Part shown: positions 53,078-61,761 of the stretch, piece by piece
Layout: each line of letters begins with the position of its first letter
Numbering within the stretch: the first letter of the stretch is position 1
Source: JAVJQS01 sp040218815
GTDB lineage: Bacteria; Bacteroidota; Bacteroidia; Flavobacteriales_E; Vicingaceae
Length of the DNA stretch: 64,000 bases
Assembly: GCA_040218815.1 (NCBI GenBank)
Contig: JAVJQS010000008.1
Coordinates: 62,001 to 126,000 of the forward strand
Direction of reading: 5' to 3'
The notes under the pieces: model-generated
Database searches by the model: none
Seen by the model: the letters and a program-made list of their open reading frames with translations, nothing else
What the model was told of the DNA's origin: nothing
Translations under genes and position numbers: made by a program

Positions 53078-54397
53078 ATGGAAATTCTCATACAAGCAGC
53101 TCAATTAATACTCAGCCTTTCAATCCTTGTGATTTTACACGAATTGGGGCATTTTATTCCTGCTAAACTTTTTAAAACTCGAGTAGAAAAGTTTTACTTG
53201 TTTTTCGATCCTTGGTTTTCACTATTTAAATTCAAAAAAGGTGATACTGAATACGGCATCGGATGGCTTCCTTTAGGCGGTTATGTGAAAATTTCAGGCA
53301 TGATCGATGAATCCATGGATAAGGAGCAAATGAAGGAGGAACCAAAAGAATGGGAATTTCGCTCAAAACCAGCATGGCAACGCTTAATTATAATGTTAGG
53401 GGGCGTTACTGTGAATGTGATTTTGGGTATGGCCATTTACGCCATGGTGTTATTCGTTTGGGGGAATGAATACATCCCAAATAAAAGTTTAAAATATGGA
53501 ATTTATGCTGATTCCACGGCCATTGAAATGGGCCTGAAAAATGGTGATAAAATCATAAGTATAGGGGGTAAAGAAGTTGAAAAATTCAGCGATGTTCAGA
53601 TGAATATATTGCTAGAAGATCAAAATACCATCAAAGTTGAACGCAATGGTTCAATCGAAGAAATAGTTGTGCCGTCGGAGACTATTGCTCAAATAATAAA
53701 GGACCAAAAACCTTTTATTGAGCCTGCTTATATCACTTTAGTAGAACAAGTGATGGAAGGGTCAAATGCTGAAAAAGCAGGACTAAAGAAGGGAGATCAA
53801 TTAATAAAAATTAATCAGCAGGAAACGCCATTCTTTCAAGATGTGGTTAAAACTTTAGGTTCCTTAAGGGGAGAAGAAATTCAATTGACCGTTATTCGCA
53901 ATCAAGAAGAACTGCAAATGAATGCTACAGTTTCTGAGCAAGGCACCTTGGGATTTGGTGTCCAGCCAATTAATCAACAATTAAAAGTAGAAACTGAAAA
54001 ATACGGTATGCTTGAATCTATACCTGCTGGAGTAAATAAAGCCTATGACTCCTTTGATAATTACATTAAGCAAATGAAATTGATTTTTAAGCCAGAAACT
54101 GAGGCTTACAAATCTTTAGGTGGTTTCCTAACCATTGGAAAAGCTTTTTCACCTCAATGGGACTGGGAGCGTTTTTGGAACTTTACAGCCTTTCTTTCTA
54201 TTATTCTTGCCATCATGAACATTTTACCAATTCCTGCGCTAGATGGAGGTCATGTCATGTTTTTGACTTATGAAATTATTACCGGTCGTAAACCGCATGA
54301 TAAAGTGATGGAATATGCCCAAATAGCTGGAATTATTATTTTGCTTGGCCTTATGGTCTTAGCTAACGGAAACGACGTACTTCGATTGTTTCAATAG
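53078..54397 (+). CDS. rseP: Site-2 intramembrane metalloprotease RseP
   Basis: 439 residues from the ATG at 53078 (a TTG one codon earlier is less likely). The zinc motif HELGH is at residues 21-25 in the first helix and the second metal site PALDGGHVMF lies near the C-terminus. Two PDZ-like domains in the periplasmic middle begin AIEMGLKNGDKIISIGGKEV and GSNAEKAGLKKGDQLIKI. It cleaves anti-sigma factors or signal-peptide remnants within the membrane. It follows dxr, a frequent Bacteroidota arrangement. Confidence 0.95.
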   Translation: MEILIQAAQLILSLSILVILHELGHFIPAKLFKTRVEKFYLFFDPWFSLFKFKKGDTEYGIGWLPLGGYVKISGMIDESMDKEQMKEEPKEWEFRSKPAWQRLIIMLGGVTVNVILGMAIYAMVLFVWGNEYIPNKSLKYGIYADSTAIEMGLKNGDKIISIGGKEVEKFSDVQMNILLEDQNTIKVERNGSIEEIVVPSETIAQIIKDQKPFIEPAYITLVEQVMEGSNAEKAGLKKGDQLIKINQQETPFFQDVVKTLGSLRGEEIQLTVIRNQEELQMNATVSEQGTLGFGVQPINQQLKVETEKYGMLESIPAGVNKAYDSFDNYIKQMKLIFKPETEAYKSLGGFLTIGKAFSPQWDWERFWNFTAFLSIILAIMNILPIPALDGGHVMFLTYEIITGRKPHDKVMEYAQIAGIIILLGLMVLANGNDVLRLFQ

Positions 54398-54411
54398 ATT
54401 AATACAGGTTG

Positions 54412-54431
54412 TTAACACTATCATGTGTTAA
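54412..54431. promoter_or_regulatory. 20-base palindrome TTAACAC-TATCAT-GTGTTAA
   Basis: Perfect 7-bp inverted repeat 15 bases after the rseP stop and 61 bases before the next ATG. There is no T-run after it, so it is more operator-like than terminator-like; no regulator assigned. Confidence 0.3.
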
Positions 54432-54491
54432 AGTCTTGGCGAACTTACCCATGGTATGCTTGAGCTAGCTTTAATTTTGGTAAAAAACACC

Positions 54492-55328
54492 ATGAAGCGA
54501 ATTCTATTCCTTACAACAATTTTGATGGTAAACTATTGTTTTGCGCAACATTCTACTATGCGTTTTACAAATGAACCTATCCGCCTTAATCAAGAGTCAG
54601 TTTTAATGGTTCCTTTCGAAAGTAAAATGTACTTATCTGATATCAACAAAGAGCTGGCCGAAGAAAATAATTTAACAGCTGATCAAATTATACAACGATT
54701 TATTAACGGTATCGACCAAAGCATCTATTACACCTTTCGAGACCGATGTAACATTACCTCCTTCTACGAACTACAAGATGGAGAGTCAGGAAAAGATTTA
54801 AATTACATTTATGATAACTTAAAGCTAGAATATGAGCTAGTCTCTAAAGGTGACCAATCTTCAGGATTCGATAGAATGAAGAATAAATTCAAGAAGAAAG
54901 AGGATCAAGAATACAAACGAGGTGAAATTAGAGATGGAGAAATTTATTCAGAAAGAGATGAACGTGAACGATACATGAAGGCGGTAGTTGAAAACAATGA
55001 GATGCTGGACAGCATGCATTTTAAGTTTGACAACAGCTATTTTTTATTCATTACGGAATTAGATATTAAAAACCTTTATACCGACGCTATTGCGATGCAA
55101 AGCATGGATTACGATAGAGAAATAAAAGTTCACTATACGCTGTATTATAAAAATGGCGAAATTCTTTCAACTGGGGTTTCTGCAACTACATTTCCTGGGC
55201 ATTTGAATAATATTGACAAAATTATTAGCGGCTATTTCCCTATCTTGGCTCAAAATATTTATGTGGAACTTTTTCCTGATGAGTCGAAGGCAGAAGAATC
55301 TAAAATTGATCTTAAAATATGGAAGTAA
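54492..55328 (+). CDS. Secreted protein of unknown function
   Basis: About 278 residues from the ATG at 54492, chosen over the upstream ATG at 54456 because it gives a clean signal peptide (KRILFLTTILMVNYCFAQ). The mature protein is mixed alpha/beta, with a highly charged stretch (residues ~135-170, FKKKEDQEYKRGEIRDGEIY) and a YYFLFITELDIKN-like strand region. No family recognised. The stop overlaps the antiporter start by 10 bases, so the two are probably coupled. Confidence 0.7.
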   Translation: MKRILFLTTILMVNYCFAQHSTMRFTNEPIRLNQESVLMVPFESKMYLSDINKELAEENNLTADQIIQRFINGIDQSIYYTFRDRCNITSFYELQDGESGKDLNYIYDNLKLEYELVSKGDQSSGFDRMKNKFKKKEDQEYKRGEIRDGEIYSERDERERYMKAVVENNEMLDSMHFKFDNSYFLFITELDIKNLYTDAIAMQSMDYDREIKVHYTLYYKNGEILSTGVSATTFPGHLNNIDKIISGYFPILAQNIYVELFPDESKAEESKIDLKIWK

Positions 55329-56635
55329 TTAGCCCTTATACTGCAATTATTGGGATTAGCATTATCATAATTGTATCTTATTTTTTCAACATCATTTCTC
55401 AAAAAACGAATATTCCTTCGGTTTTGATGTTGATTGCCTTGGGTATTTTAATCAAGCAAGGAATGAAGTTTATTGGGATAACTGCAGGTGACTCCTTATT
55501 TAACGTTTTAGAATTGCTCGGCATTGTCGGTTTAATAATGATTGTGCTTGAAGCTGCACTAGATCTTCGTTTAACAAAAGAAAAATGGCCTACCATTTGG
55601 AAATCATTTAGCGTGGCTCTGCTATCTTTAATTATTTCTTCCGGTGCAATCGCTTATCTGTTAAATTTTTTCATTATTCCTGATTTATTTACTGCCTTGC
55701 TATATGCCATTCCACTCTCTATTATGAGCAGTGCAATCATTATTCCTTCAGTGGGAGGTCTATCTGAAGGTAAAAAGGAATTTATGGTTTATGAAGGAAC
55801 TTTTTCAGATATCTTAGGAATTATGTTCTTTTATTTTCTTCTTGGAAATGCAGGTGAGGAAAGTGCCAAGGTAGTGGTAATGGATGTGGTTGGAAACATC
55901 ACAATCACAGTTGTTTTGTCCATCTTAATCAGTTATGGGTTGGTTTTAATATTTCAAAAACTCACCTCTCAGGTAAAGCTATTTTTATTAATTGCCGTTT
56001 TATTGATTCTTTACTCAGTAGGTAAACTATTTCATTTATCTTCTTTGCTTATTATTTTAATTTTTGGTTTAGTACTCAACAATCAAAAAATATTTTTTAG
56101 AGGATTTCTAAAAAAATGGATTAATCCAACTAAAGTGAAGCGTGTTCTGGAGGATTTCCACTTGGTTACTGTGGAATCTGCATTTGTTGTGCGCACCTTC
56201 TTTTTTGTGCTATTTGGTGTAACAATTACCCTTTCAAGTTTGTTAAATGCTGAAGTCGCATTAATAAGTCTAGCAGTGCTGGCAGCGCTGTATATCATTC
56301 GTTTGATATTGGTTAAAGTGTTCATTCAAAAAGATATTTTCCCTCAAGTTTTTCTTGCCCCGCGAGGTTTAATAACCATTTTATTGTTTTTTGCTATTCC
56401 TGATGAGTTCCAAAATGAAGTATTCGATTCAGGAATTTTACTTTACACTATTATTGTTTCATGTATCATAATGGCGGTTGCATTGGTAGCAAGTGGTAAA
56501 AAAGTAATTCCTGTTGAAGATATGTCTTTCATTTATGGGCCTGCAAAAATCGATGATGAGCCAGTAGATTCAGAGGAAAAAATCACTAAATTGTCTGAGA
56601 TTGATCCGAATGCAGATGAGCTGGAAGTGAAATGA
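55319..56635 (+). CDS. CPA-type cation:proton antiporter
   Basis: 438 residues with about 12 membrane helices, Na_H_Exchanger fold. IPSVLMLIALGILIKQG is the typical first transport helix, with GLIMIVLEAALDLRL and YEGTFSDILGIMFFYF carrying the buried acidic residues. No TrkA-C or RCK domain follows; a short acidic cytoplasmic tail (DPNADELEVK) ends it. Substrate Na+ or K+ against H+ (inference). It overlaps the preceding secreted-protein gene and lies 4 bases before the next membrane gene. Confidence 0.88.
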   Translation: MEVISPYTAIIGISIIIIVSYFFNIISQKTNIPSVLMLIALGILIKQGMKFIGITAGDSLFNVLELLGIVGLIMIVLEAALDLRLTKEKWPTIWKSFSVALLSLIISSGAIAYLLNFFIIPDLFTALLYAIPLSIMSSAIIIPSVGGLSEGKKEFMVYEGTFSDILGIMFFYFLLGNAGEESAKVVVMDVVGNITITVVLSILISYGLVLIFQKLTSQVKLFLLIAVLLILYSVGKLFHLSSLLIILIFGLVLNNQKIFFRGFLKKWINPTKVKRVLEDFHLVTVESAFVVRTFFFVLFGVTITLSSLLNAEVALISLAVLAALYIIRLILVKVFIQKDIFPQVFLAPRGLITILLFFAIPDEFQNEVFDSGILLYTIIVSCIIMAVALVASGKKVIPVEDMSFIYGPAKIDDEPVDSEEKITKLSEIDPNADELEVK

Positions 56636-56639
56636 TATT

Positions 56640-57614
56640 ATGAATTTAAACTATTCAATCTTTTACAAGGTCTTTCCTTCGGCGCTAGCTAGAATGATTG
56701 GCGGATTAATAGCATTACTAATCTTATCACTTCAAGTTTATCATTTAGCTCCAGTTGAGGAAGGAAAACAGTTGATAGCTGTTTCTATATTTAATCAAGA
56801 GTATATTTTTCCTTGGACCATTGTTTTTCTGTTTGACTTTATTTGTATTATTTCAAGTCTTTTGGTGGTGCTAAGAATGAATGTAAATCATCGATTTGTA
56901 GATGGGGAAAGTTTTCCGCTTGCAATTTTTATGTTAGTTGCAATTAGTTCATTTCCTGCCATTTTTATTCAGCCTGAATTGCTCTTAGTATCTCTTTTAG
57001 GAATTTTAATTGTATACCTCTTACTCAATATTTATAATAAAAATTCGATTGTAGGCATTATCTTTCAAACCTCTTTCCTATGCAGTATTGCGACCTTATT
57101 TTATGCACCTTCAATCATTTTTCTACTAGTTATTTTAATTGGAGTTTCAATTTTTCGTCCCTTTAATATTCGCAATTTGATAATCATTTGTATTGGGTTT
57201 CTATTGCTTTATTTATATCTATTCGGGCTTTCATATATTTTTGGTTGGGATATCAACTTGTTTTTAAATCTCAAATTAGAGCTTGCTAAAGCACTCGAAA
57301 TTCCCTTAAATATTGAAAAAATCGGCTTAGGAATAGTTTTTTTAATCTTAATTATCTCTATTAGTAGCGTTTATGCGAAACGTCAAAGGCTAATAGTTCG
57401 TCAACGCAATCAATTGAGCGTTCTATTTGCTGCTATTCTTCTTTGCCTAATAGTAGGGCTTATTTTTAACTTTACAGGCTCATTTTTATTTATATTTTCC
57501 TTGTCGGGAATATTTTTTCTCTTCTTTTACAAGAACATCAATAAAAAGTGGCTAGTGGAAGTTCCATTAATTGTGCTATTAATTTACAATACTTTCGTTT
57601 CAATATACAGTTAA
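56640..57614 (+). CDS. Multi-pass membrane protein of unknown function
   Basis: 324 residues, strongly hydrophobic with about 9-10 membrane helices separated by short loops (LARMIGGLIALLILSLQVY, FYAPSIIFLLVILIGVSIFRPFN). FRPFNIRNL after a helix pair is the clearest conserved-looking motif. It resembles an uncharacterised Bacteroidota membrane family (DUF6427-like, unverified). It is 4 bases after the antiporter and ends before the purQ promoter, so probably part of the same transcript as the antiporter. Confidence 0.7.
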   Translation: MNLNYSIFYKVFPSALARMIGGLIALLILSLQVYHLAPVEEGKQLIAVSIFNQEYIFPWTIVFLFDFICIISSLLVVLRMNVNHRFVDGESFPLAIFMLVAISSFPAIFIQPELLLVSLLGILIVYLLLNIYNKNSIVGIIFQTSFLCSIATLFYAPSIIFLLVILIGVSIFRPFNIRNLIIICIGFLLLYLYLFGLSYIFGWDINLFLNLKLELAKALEIPLNIEKIGLGIVFLILIISISSVYAKRQRLIVRQRNQLSVLFAAILLCLIVGLIFNFTGSFLFIFSLSGIFFLFFYKNINKKWLVEVPLIVLLIYNTFVSIYS

Positions 57615-57631
57615 ATAAAAAGGGTTTTAGC

Positions 57632-57639
57632 TACCTTTG
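57632..57639 (+). promoter_or_regulatory. Candidate -7 box for purQ
   Basis: TACCTTTG followed by C, exact TAnnTTTG match, 15 bases before the chosen ATG at 57655. It overlaps a possible TTG start, which is therefore unlikely to be used. Confidence 0.5.
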
Positions 57640-57654
57640 CAGAAAATTATTTCA

Positions 57655-58347
57655 ATGAAGTTTGGCGTTATTACTTTTCCGGGATCGAATTGTGATCAAG
57701 ACATGATTTATGTTTTAGAAACTCTTATGGGTTATGAAGTTGAGCGCTTGTGGCATAAGGATACAGACCTAAAAGGTGCTGACTTTATAGTTTTGCCAGG
57801 AGGCTTTTCCTATGGAGATTACTTGCGATCAGGAGCTATTGCTAATTACTCTCCTATTATGAAAAAAGTAATAGAACATGCCAATAATGGAGGATATGTT
57901 TTAGGGATCTGCAACGGTTTTCAAATTCTTTGTGAATCAAAATTATTGCCAGGAACGCTGTTACACAATGATAATCAAAAGTTCATTTGTAAAAACGTGT
58001 ACCTTAAAGCCGATAACAATAAGTCCATTATCAACCGTGGAATTGGAACAGATGAAATCCTTAAAATTCCAGTTGCTCATGCAGAGGGACGCTATTTTGT
58101 GCCGAAAGAAATGTTACAATCACTAAATGATAACCAACAAGTAATTTATAGGTATTGTAACAAGGATGGTGAAGTCACTCAGGATGCTAATCCAAATGGA
58201 GCCATCGATAATATAGCAGGGGTTTGCAACGAAAATAGAAATGTTTTTGGGATGATGCCCCATCCAGAGCGCGCCGCGGATTTGGAATTGGGTAACACTG
58301 ATGGTCTACGAATTTTTGAATCTATGCTTGACCTTGTAAAAGCTTAG
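57655..58347 (+). CDS. purQ: Phosphoribosylformylglycinamidine synthase subunit I (glutaminase)
   Basis: About 230 residues from the ATG at 57655 (MKFGVITFPGSNCDQD). Class I glutamine amidotransferase: nucleophile Cys86 in VLGICNGFQIL, His203/Glu205 in MMPHPERAAD, and GGFSYGDYLRSGAIA. It supplies ammonia to PurL in step 4 of purine synthesis. A free-standing PurQ implies a split PurL/PurS/PurQ complex rather than one long PurL. It converges on nadD with a 4-base overlap. Confidence 0.95.
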   Translation: MKFGVITFPGSNCDQDMIYVLETLMGYEVERLWHKDTDLKGADFIVLPGGFSYGDYLRSGAIANYSPIMKKVIEHANNGGYVLGICNGFQILCESKLLPGTLLHNDNQKFICKNVYLKADNNKSIINRGIGTDEILKIPVAHAEGRYFVPKEMLQSLNDNQQVIYRYCNKDGEVTQDANPNGAIDNIAGVCNENRNVFGMMPHPERAADLELGNTDGLRIFESMLDLVKA

Positions 58348-58922
58348 GGCTTATAGATATTCATTTCCTCTATATATTTAGCAACAGCTTCAGGCATATA
58401 ATGTGAAACTTTTTTTCCTTCGGCAATGGCTTTACGAATAAAAGAAGAAGAGATTTTCATTACTGGAGCTTCCACATAGTTTACCTTAAAATGCTTTCTC
58501 AGCTCTCCACCTTCATTTGCATCTAGGCGAGGGTAAACATACAAATCGTGGTTTTCCAAAATCACATCATGATTTTTCCATTTGTGAAAGTGGTTGAGAT
58601 TATCGGCACCCATGATTAAAGCAAAATCTTTGTCGTTGTGCTTTTCCTTTAAATAAACAAGTGTGTCAGCAGTGTAATTGGGTTGAGGTAAGTCAAACTC
58701 GATATTTGATGCTTTTAGTTTTACATCTTCTCCTATTGCCAATTGCACGAGGTGCAGACGGTCATAATCCTTAAGCATTGATTCTTTTTGCTTAAATGGA
58801 TTTTGAGGAGTTACAACCATCCATATTTGATCCAGATCAGTAAATTCAGCCATGTAGTTGGCAATTACCATGTGGCCAACATGAACAGGATTATAAGTGC
58901 CGAAAAATAAACCAACTTTCAT
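58344..58922 (-). CDS. nadD: Nicotinate-nucleotide adenylyltransferase
   Basis: 192 residues. It adenylates NaMN to deamido-NAD. The nucleotidyl-transfer motif GTYNPVHVGH is at residues 8-17, WMVVTPQNPFK binds the substrate side, and ISSSFIRKAI is the C-terminal signature. It is the last gene of a minus-strand run yicC-gmk-nadD with gaps of 6 bases or less, a common grouping in Bacteroidota. Confidence 0.95.
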   Translation of the reverse strand: MKVGLFFGTYNPVHVGHMVIANYMAEFTDLDQIWMVVTPQNPFKQKESMLKDYDRLHLVQLAIGEDVKLKASNIEFDLPQPNYTADTLVYLKEKHNDKDFALIMGADNLNHFHKWKNHDVILENHDLYVYPRLDANEGGELRKHFKVNYVEAPVMKISSSFIRKAIAEGKKVSHYMPEAVAKYIEEMNIYKP

Positions 58923-58928
58923 TTTTTT

Positions 58929-59501
58929 TTAAACTGTTTCGGATGCTAAAAATTTTTTTACAATAAAATATGCTCCTTCTACTGCTTTTTCTAATTCATC
59001 ATTAAGTATCACATAGTCAAACTGATCTGCAGTAATAAGCTCAGTTTTGGCTTTTGCCAGCCGACTCTTAATTCGTTCTTTACTGTCTGTATTTCTACCT
59101 ATAAGTCTTTCTTCTAGAGCTTGTAAGCTCGGTGGCATAACAAAAATAGAAATGGCATCATTTCCAAAGTATTTTTTCAAATTTATTCCTCCAACTACAT
59201 CTACATCAAAAATAACATGCTTGCCTTTTTGCCAAATCCGCTCAATTTCACTTTTCAAGGTACCATAAAAGTGATTGTGATAAACCTCTTCCCACTCTAT
59301 AAACGCCTCTTGCTCTATCTTGTTTTTAAACTCCTCAACCGAAAGAAAATAATAGTCAACTCCTTCTACTTCTTTTCCTCTCAATTCACGAGTAGCAGCA
59401 GAAATCGAGAACTCTAAATCTAATTTTCGTTGAAGTAACTCTCTTACAATGGTAGTTTTACCTGCACCTGAGGGAGCTGAAAAAATCACACATTTACCCA
59501 T
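58929..59501 (-). CDS. gmk: Guanylate kinase
   Basis: 190 residues. It phosphorylates GMP to GDP. P-loop SAPSGAGKTT at 8-17, GMP-binding SAATRELRGKEVEGVDYYF, and the LID region RIKSRLAKAKTEL are all present. Its start codon shares one base with the YicC stop, and it ends 6 bases before nadD, so the three are co-transcribed. Confidence 0.97.
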   Translation of the reverse strand: MGKCVIFSAPSGAGKTTIVRELLQRKLDLEFSISAATRELRGKEVEGVDYYFLSVEEFKNKIEQEAFIEWEEVYHNHFYGTLKSEIERIWQKGKHVIFDVDVVGGINLKKYFGNDAISIFVMPPSLQALEERLIGRNTDSKERIKSRLAKAKTELITADQFDYVILNDELEKAVEGAYFIVKKFLASETV

Positions 59502-60373
59502 TATAGCACATTTAATACTTGTTCTTTTATTTTCTCCAAATGGTCTTTCATTTGTACTACTAATTTTTGCATTTCGGCATGATTGGCTTTAGAACCTAAT
59601 GTATTAATTTCCCGACCAATTTCTTGAGATATGAAGCCAAGTTTTTTTCCCTGACCTTTATTTTCAGACATCGTTTTTTTGAAGTAATCACAATGCGTTT
59701 TTAATCTGACTTTTTCTTCTGAGATATCGTATTTTTCGAGGTAGTATATCATTTCTTGTTCAAACCGATCTTCATTCACCTTTTCTTTTTGTTCTAAATC
59801 GTCTAAGTTGGCTCGTAGTCGCTCTCTAACTGTTTCGGTGCGTTCAGCATCGAATTTTAATGCTTCTTGAAGTAGCTTTTCAATTGCGCCAATGTGACTT
59901 TTCAAATCGTTTTCTAAACTCTTGCCTTCTTCTTGTCTAAACTCAATTAGATTTCCAATGGCCTCATTTAAAATTTCTTCGACTTTTTTCCATTCATTAG
60001 CCTCTAGTTCTTCTTCATTGTTCTTCACAACTTCTGGTAACCTTAATATACTTGCAAATAAATCTCCTGAATCTGTTTTTAAATTATTTTGCAACTCAAC
60101 TAATTGATTGAAGTAACTTATAAACAGCTCTTTATCTATGGTATAAGAAGCTGTTGATTCAACTGCTTCGTAGGATAAATACATTTCTACTTTTCCACGA
60201 CTCAATTGTTCAGCTAAAATCTTACGATAACTTAGCTCTTTCTCTTTAAAACTATTGGGAACTTTAACAGTCACATCACTTTGTTTGCTGTTTAAAGACT
60301 TAAGTTGAATGGTGACTTTTTTTGAGTCAAGTTGTCCTTCAGCTTTACCGAAGCCCGTCATGGATTGTATCAT
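59501..60373 (-). CDS. YicC/YloC-family endoribonuclease
   Basis: 290 residues. N-terminal signature MIQSMTGFGKAEG and the C-terminal DUF1732 end with KLGFISQEIGREINTLGSKAN. Members are metal-dependent endoribonucleases involved in small-RNA decay and growth-phase survival in E. coli. The acidic, helical middle (about 80-200) is family typical. First gene of the yicC-gmk-nadD run; the start codon is that of the conserved MIxSMTGFG start. Confidence 0.93.
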   Translation of the reverse strand: MIQSMTGFGKAEGQLDSKKVTIQLKSLNSKQSDVTVKVPNSFKEKELSYRKILAEQLSRGKVEMYLSYEAVESTASYTIDKELFISYFNQLVELQNNLKTDSGDLFASILRLPEVVKNNEEELEANEWKKVEEILNEAIGNLIEFRQEEGKSLENDLKSHIGAIEKLLQEALKFDAERTETVRERLRANLDDLEQKEKVNEDRFEQEMIYYLEKYDISEEKVRLKTHCDYFKKTMSENKGQGKKLGFISQEIGREINTLGSKANHAEMQKLVVQMKDHLEKIKEQVLNVL

Positions 60374-60440
60374 GCAAATAATTTAGACCGCCAAAGGTAA
60401 TTAATCTGAAGATGTGCTTAAGCGCGAGGGTTAATAGATT

Positions 60441-61346
60441 TTAAGCCGGAGTTTTTTGATTATGATTTCTTCCCTTAATACTTACCAGATAAACTCCGGT
60501 AAATATAAAAATAGTAGCAATTATTTTTACCCAAGTAAGCTCATCCTTTCCTAAGGATAATGCTACAAATGAAGCAATTAAAGGTTGGGAATAAATATAT
60601 GTGCTCACTGTAGATGGATTGAGCTCTTTAAGACCAAAGATGTTAAATAGATATGCTAAAAAGGTGGTGCAAACTACAACGAATAAAAATGAAAGCCACG
60701 AAGACCCTGTAAATCTACTCCATTCAATGGCTAAAAAATCTTCTATTCCAAAAGGGATAACAATAAAAAACCCAAAAAGGAATACCCATTTAATAACTGT
60801 AATTGGGCTATATTTTTGCATCAAGGGTTTTACTAAGACTAAATAAATAGCATATGATGATGCATTTAAAAAGATAAATAAATCACCAATTTCATCAGAA
60901 GGCGACATGTTTAGTGGATTGTTGTATAGTATCAAACCAGTCGCACCAGTTAAACCTAAAAGAATACCCCCAATTTTTCTAAAGGTGACTCTTTCACGAA
61001 TAAGCAGAGCAGAAATCAATAGTACTAATATAGGATTGCAGGTCATTATTATTGCTGCATTGATTGGACTAGTAAGGTTTAGGCCATAAAAAAACATCAG
61101 TTGATTCCCCGCAACACCAAAAATTCCACAAACTGCCATACGCAGCAAGTCTTTATTGGCCACACGCTCCCACTTAATAAAACTGCTTAGTAACCAAAAA
61201 AGGAGCAGAGCGCCAACAACACGACAGAATATAAACCCGAATGGACTTAATAAATCAGGCATTAATTCTTTGGCAACTGTGTAGTTGATGCCATAAATTA
61301 AATTGGCGCCAAACAGAGCTAAATGAGCCTTTGCAATTTTATTCAA
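60441..61346 (-). CDS. DMT/EamA-family transporter
   Basis: 301 residues with ten membrane helices in two EamA repeats. LFGANLIYGINYTVAKELMP opens the first repeat and LNASSYAIYLVLVKPLMQKYSP the second. Substrate unknown; relatives export amino acids or metabolites. It starts 8 bases inside the end of the ArsC/Spx-like gene, implying coupling. It lies 67 bases upstream of yicC on the same strand. Confidence 0.9.
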   Translation of the reverse strand: MNKIAKAHLALFGANLIYGINYTVAKELMPDLLSPFGFIFCRVVGALLLFWLLSSFIKWERVANKDLLRMAVCGIFGVAGNQLMFFYGLNLTSPINAAIIMTCNPILVLLISALLIRERVTFRKIGGILLGLTGATGLILYNNPLNMSPSDEIGDLFIFLNASSYAIYLVLVKPLMQKYSPITVIKWVFLFGFFIVIPFGIEDFLAIEWSRFTGSSWLSFLFVVVCTTFLAYLFNIFGLKELNPSTVSTYIYSQPLIASFVALSLGKDELTWVKIIATIFIFTGVYLVSIKGRNHNQKTPA

Positions 61347-61704
61347 CTTTATATTCTTTTAAAAAGGATGCAAGAGCTGTAATAGTTTTTGGGCTACTGC
61401 CGATAAAAATATGTCGATCTATCAAAATTACTGGCCGTTTCAAAAAAGTATATTCCTCTAAAATGAGTTTTTTATAATCATTTTCAGTAAGGGTTTTGTC
61501 TTTTAGGCCCATACTTTTATACTTCATTGCCCTTCTGCTAAATAATGCTTCATAGCTGCCAGCTAAGTCTTTCATTTCCTTTAATTGTTCAAGGCTTATT
61601 TTATTAGTTTTGATATCTTGCAATTGAATAGATTCTGGAAGTGAAACTTCCTTGAGAATTTTTTTACAAGTAGAACAAGTTGATAGGTAATATGCTTTAT
61701 TCAT
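61339..61704 (-). CDS. ArsC/Spx-family thioredoxin-fold protein
   Basis: 121 residues. A CxxC pair (Cys10, Cys13 in STCSTCKKIL) in a thioredoxin-like fold, then DLAGSYEALFSRRAMKY and FLKRPVILID with the conserved RP loop. This matches the arsenate reductase/YffB/Spx superfamily. The catalytic R-x-x-E type residues of true ArsC cannot be confirmed by eye, so either a glutathione-type reductase or a stress regulator-like role is possible. Overlaps the DMT gene by 8 bases. Confidence 0.85.
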   Translation of the reverse strand: MNKAYYLSTCSTCKKILKEVSLPESIQLQDIKTNKISLEQLKEMKDLAGSYEALFSRRAMKYKSMGLKDKTLTENDYKKLILEEYTFLKRPVILIDRHIFIGSSPKTITALASFLKEYKVE

Positions 61705-61761
61705 GTGGTAAATAGTATAGCGTGTAAAAGTAAACCTAATGCGTCTTCTAAGAAGAAATAA

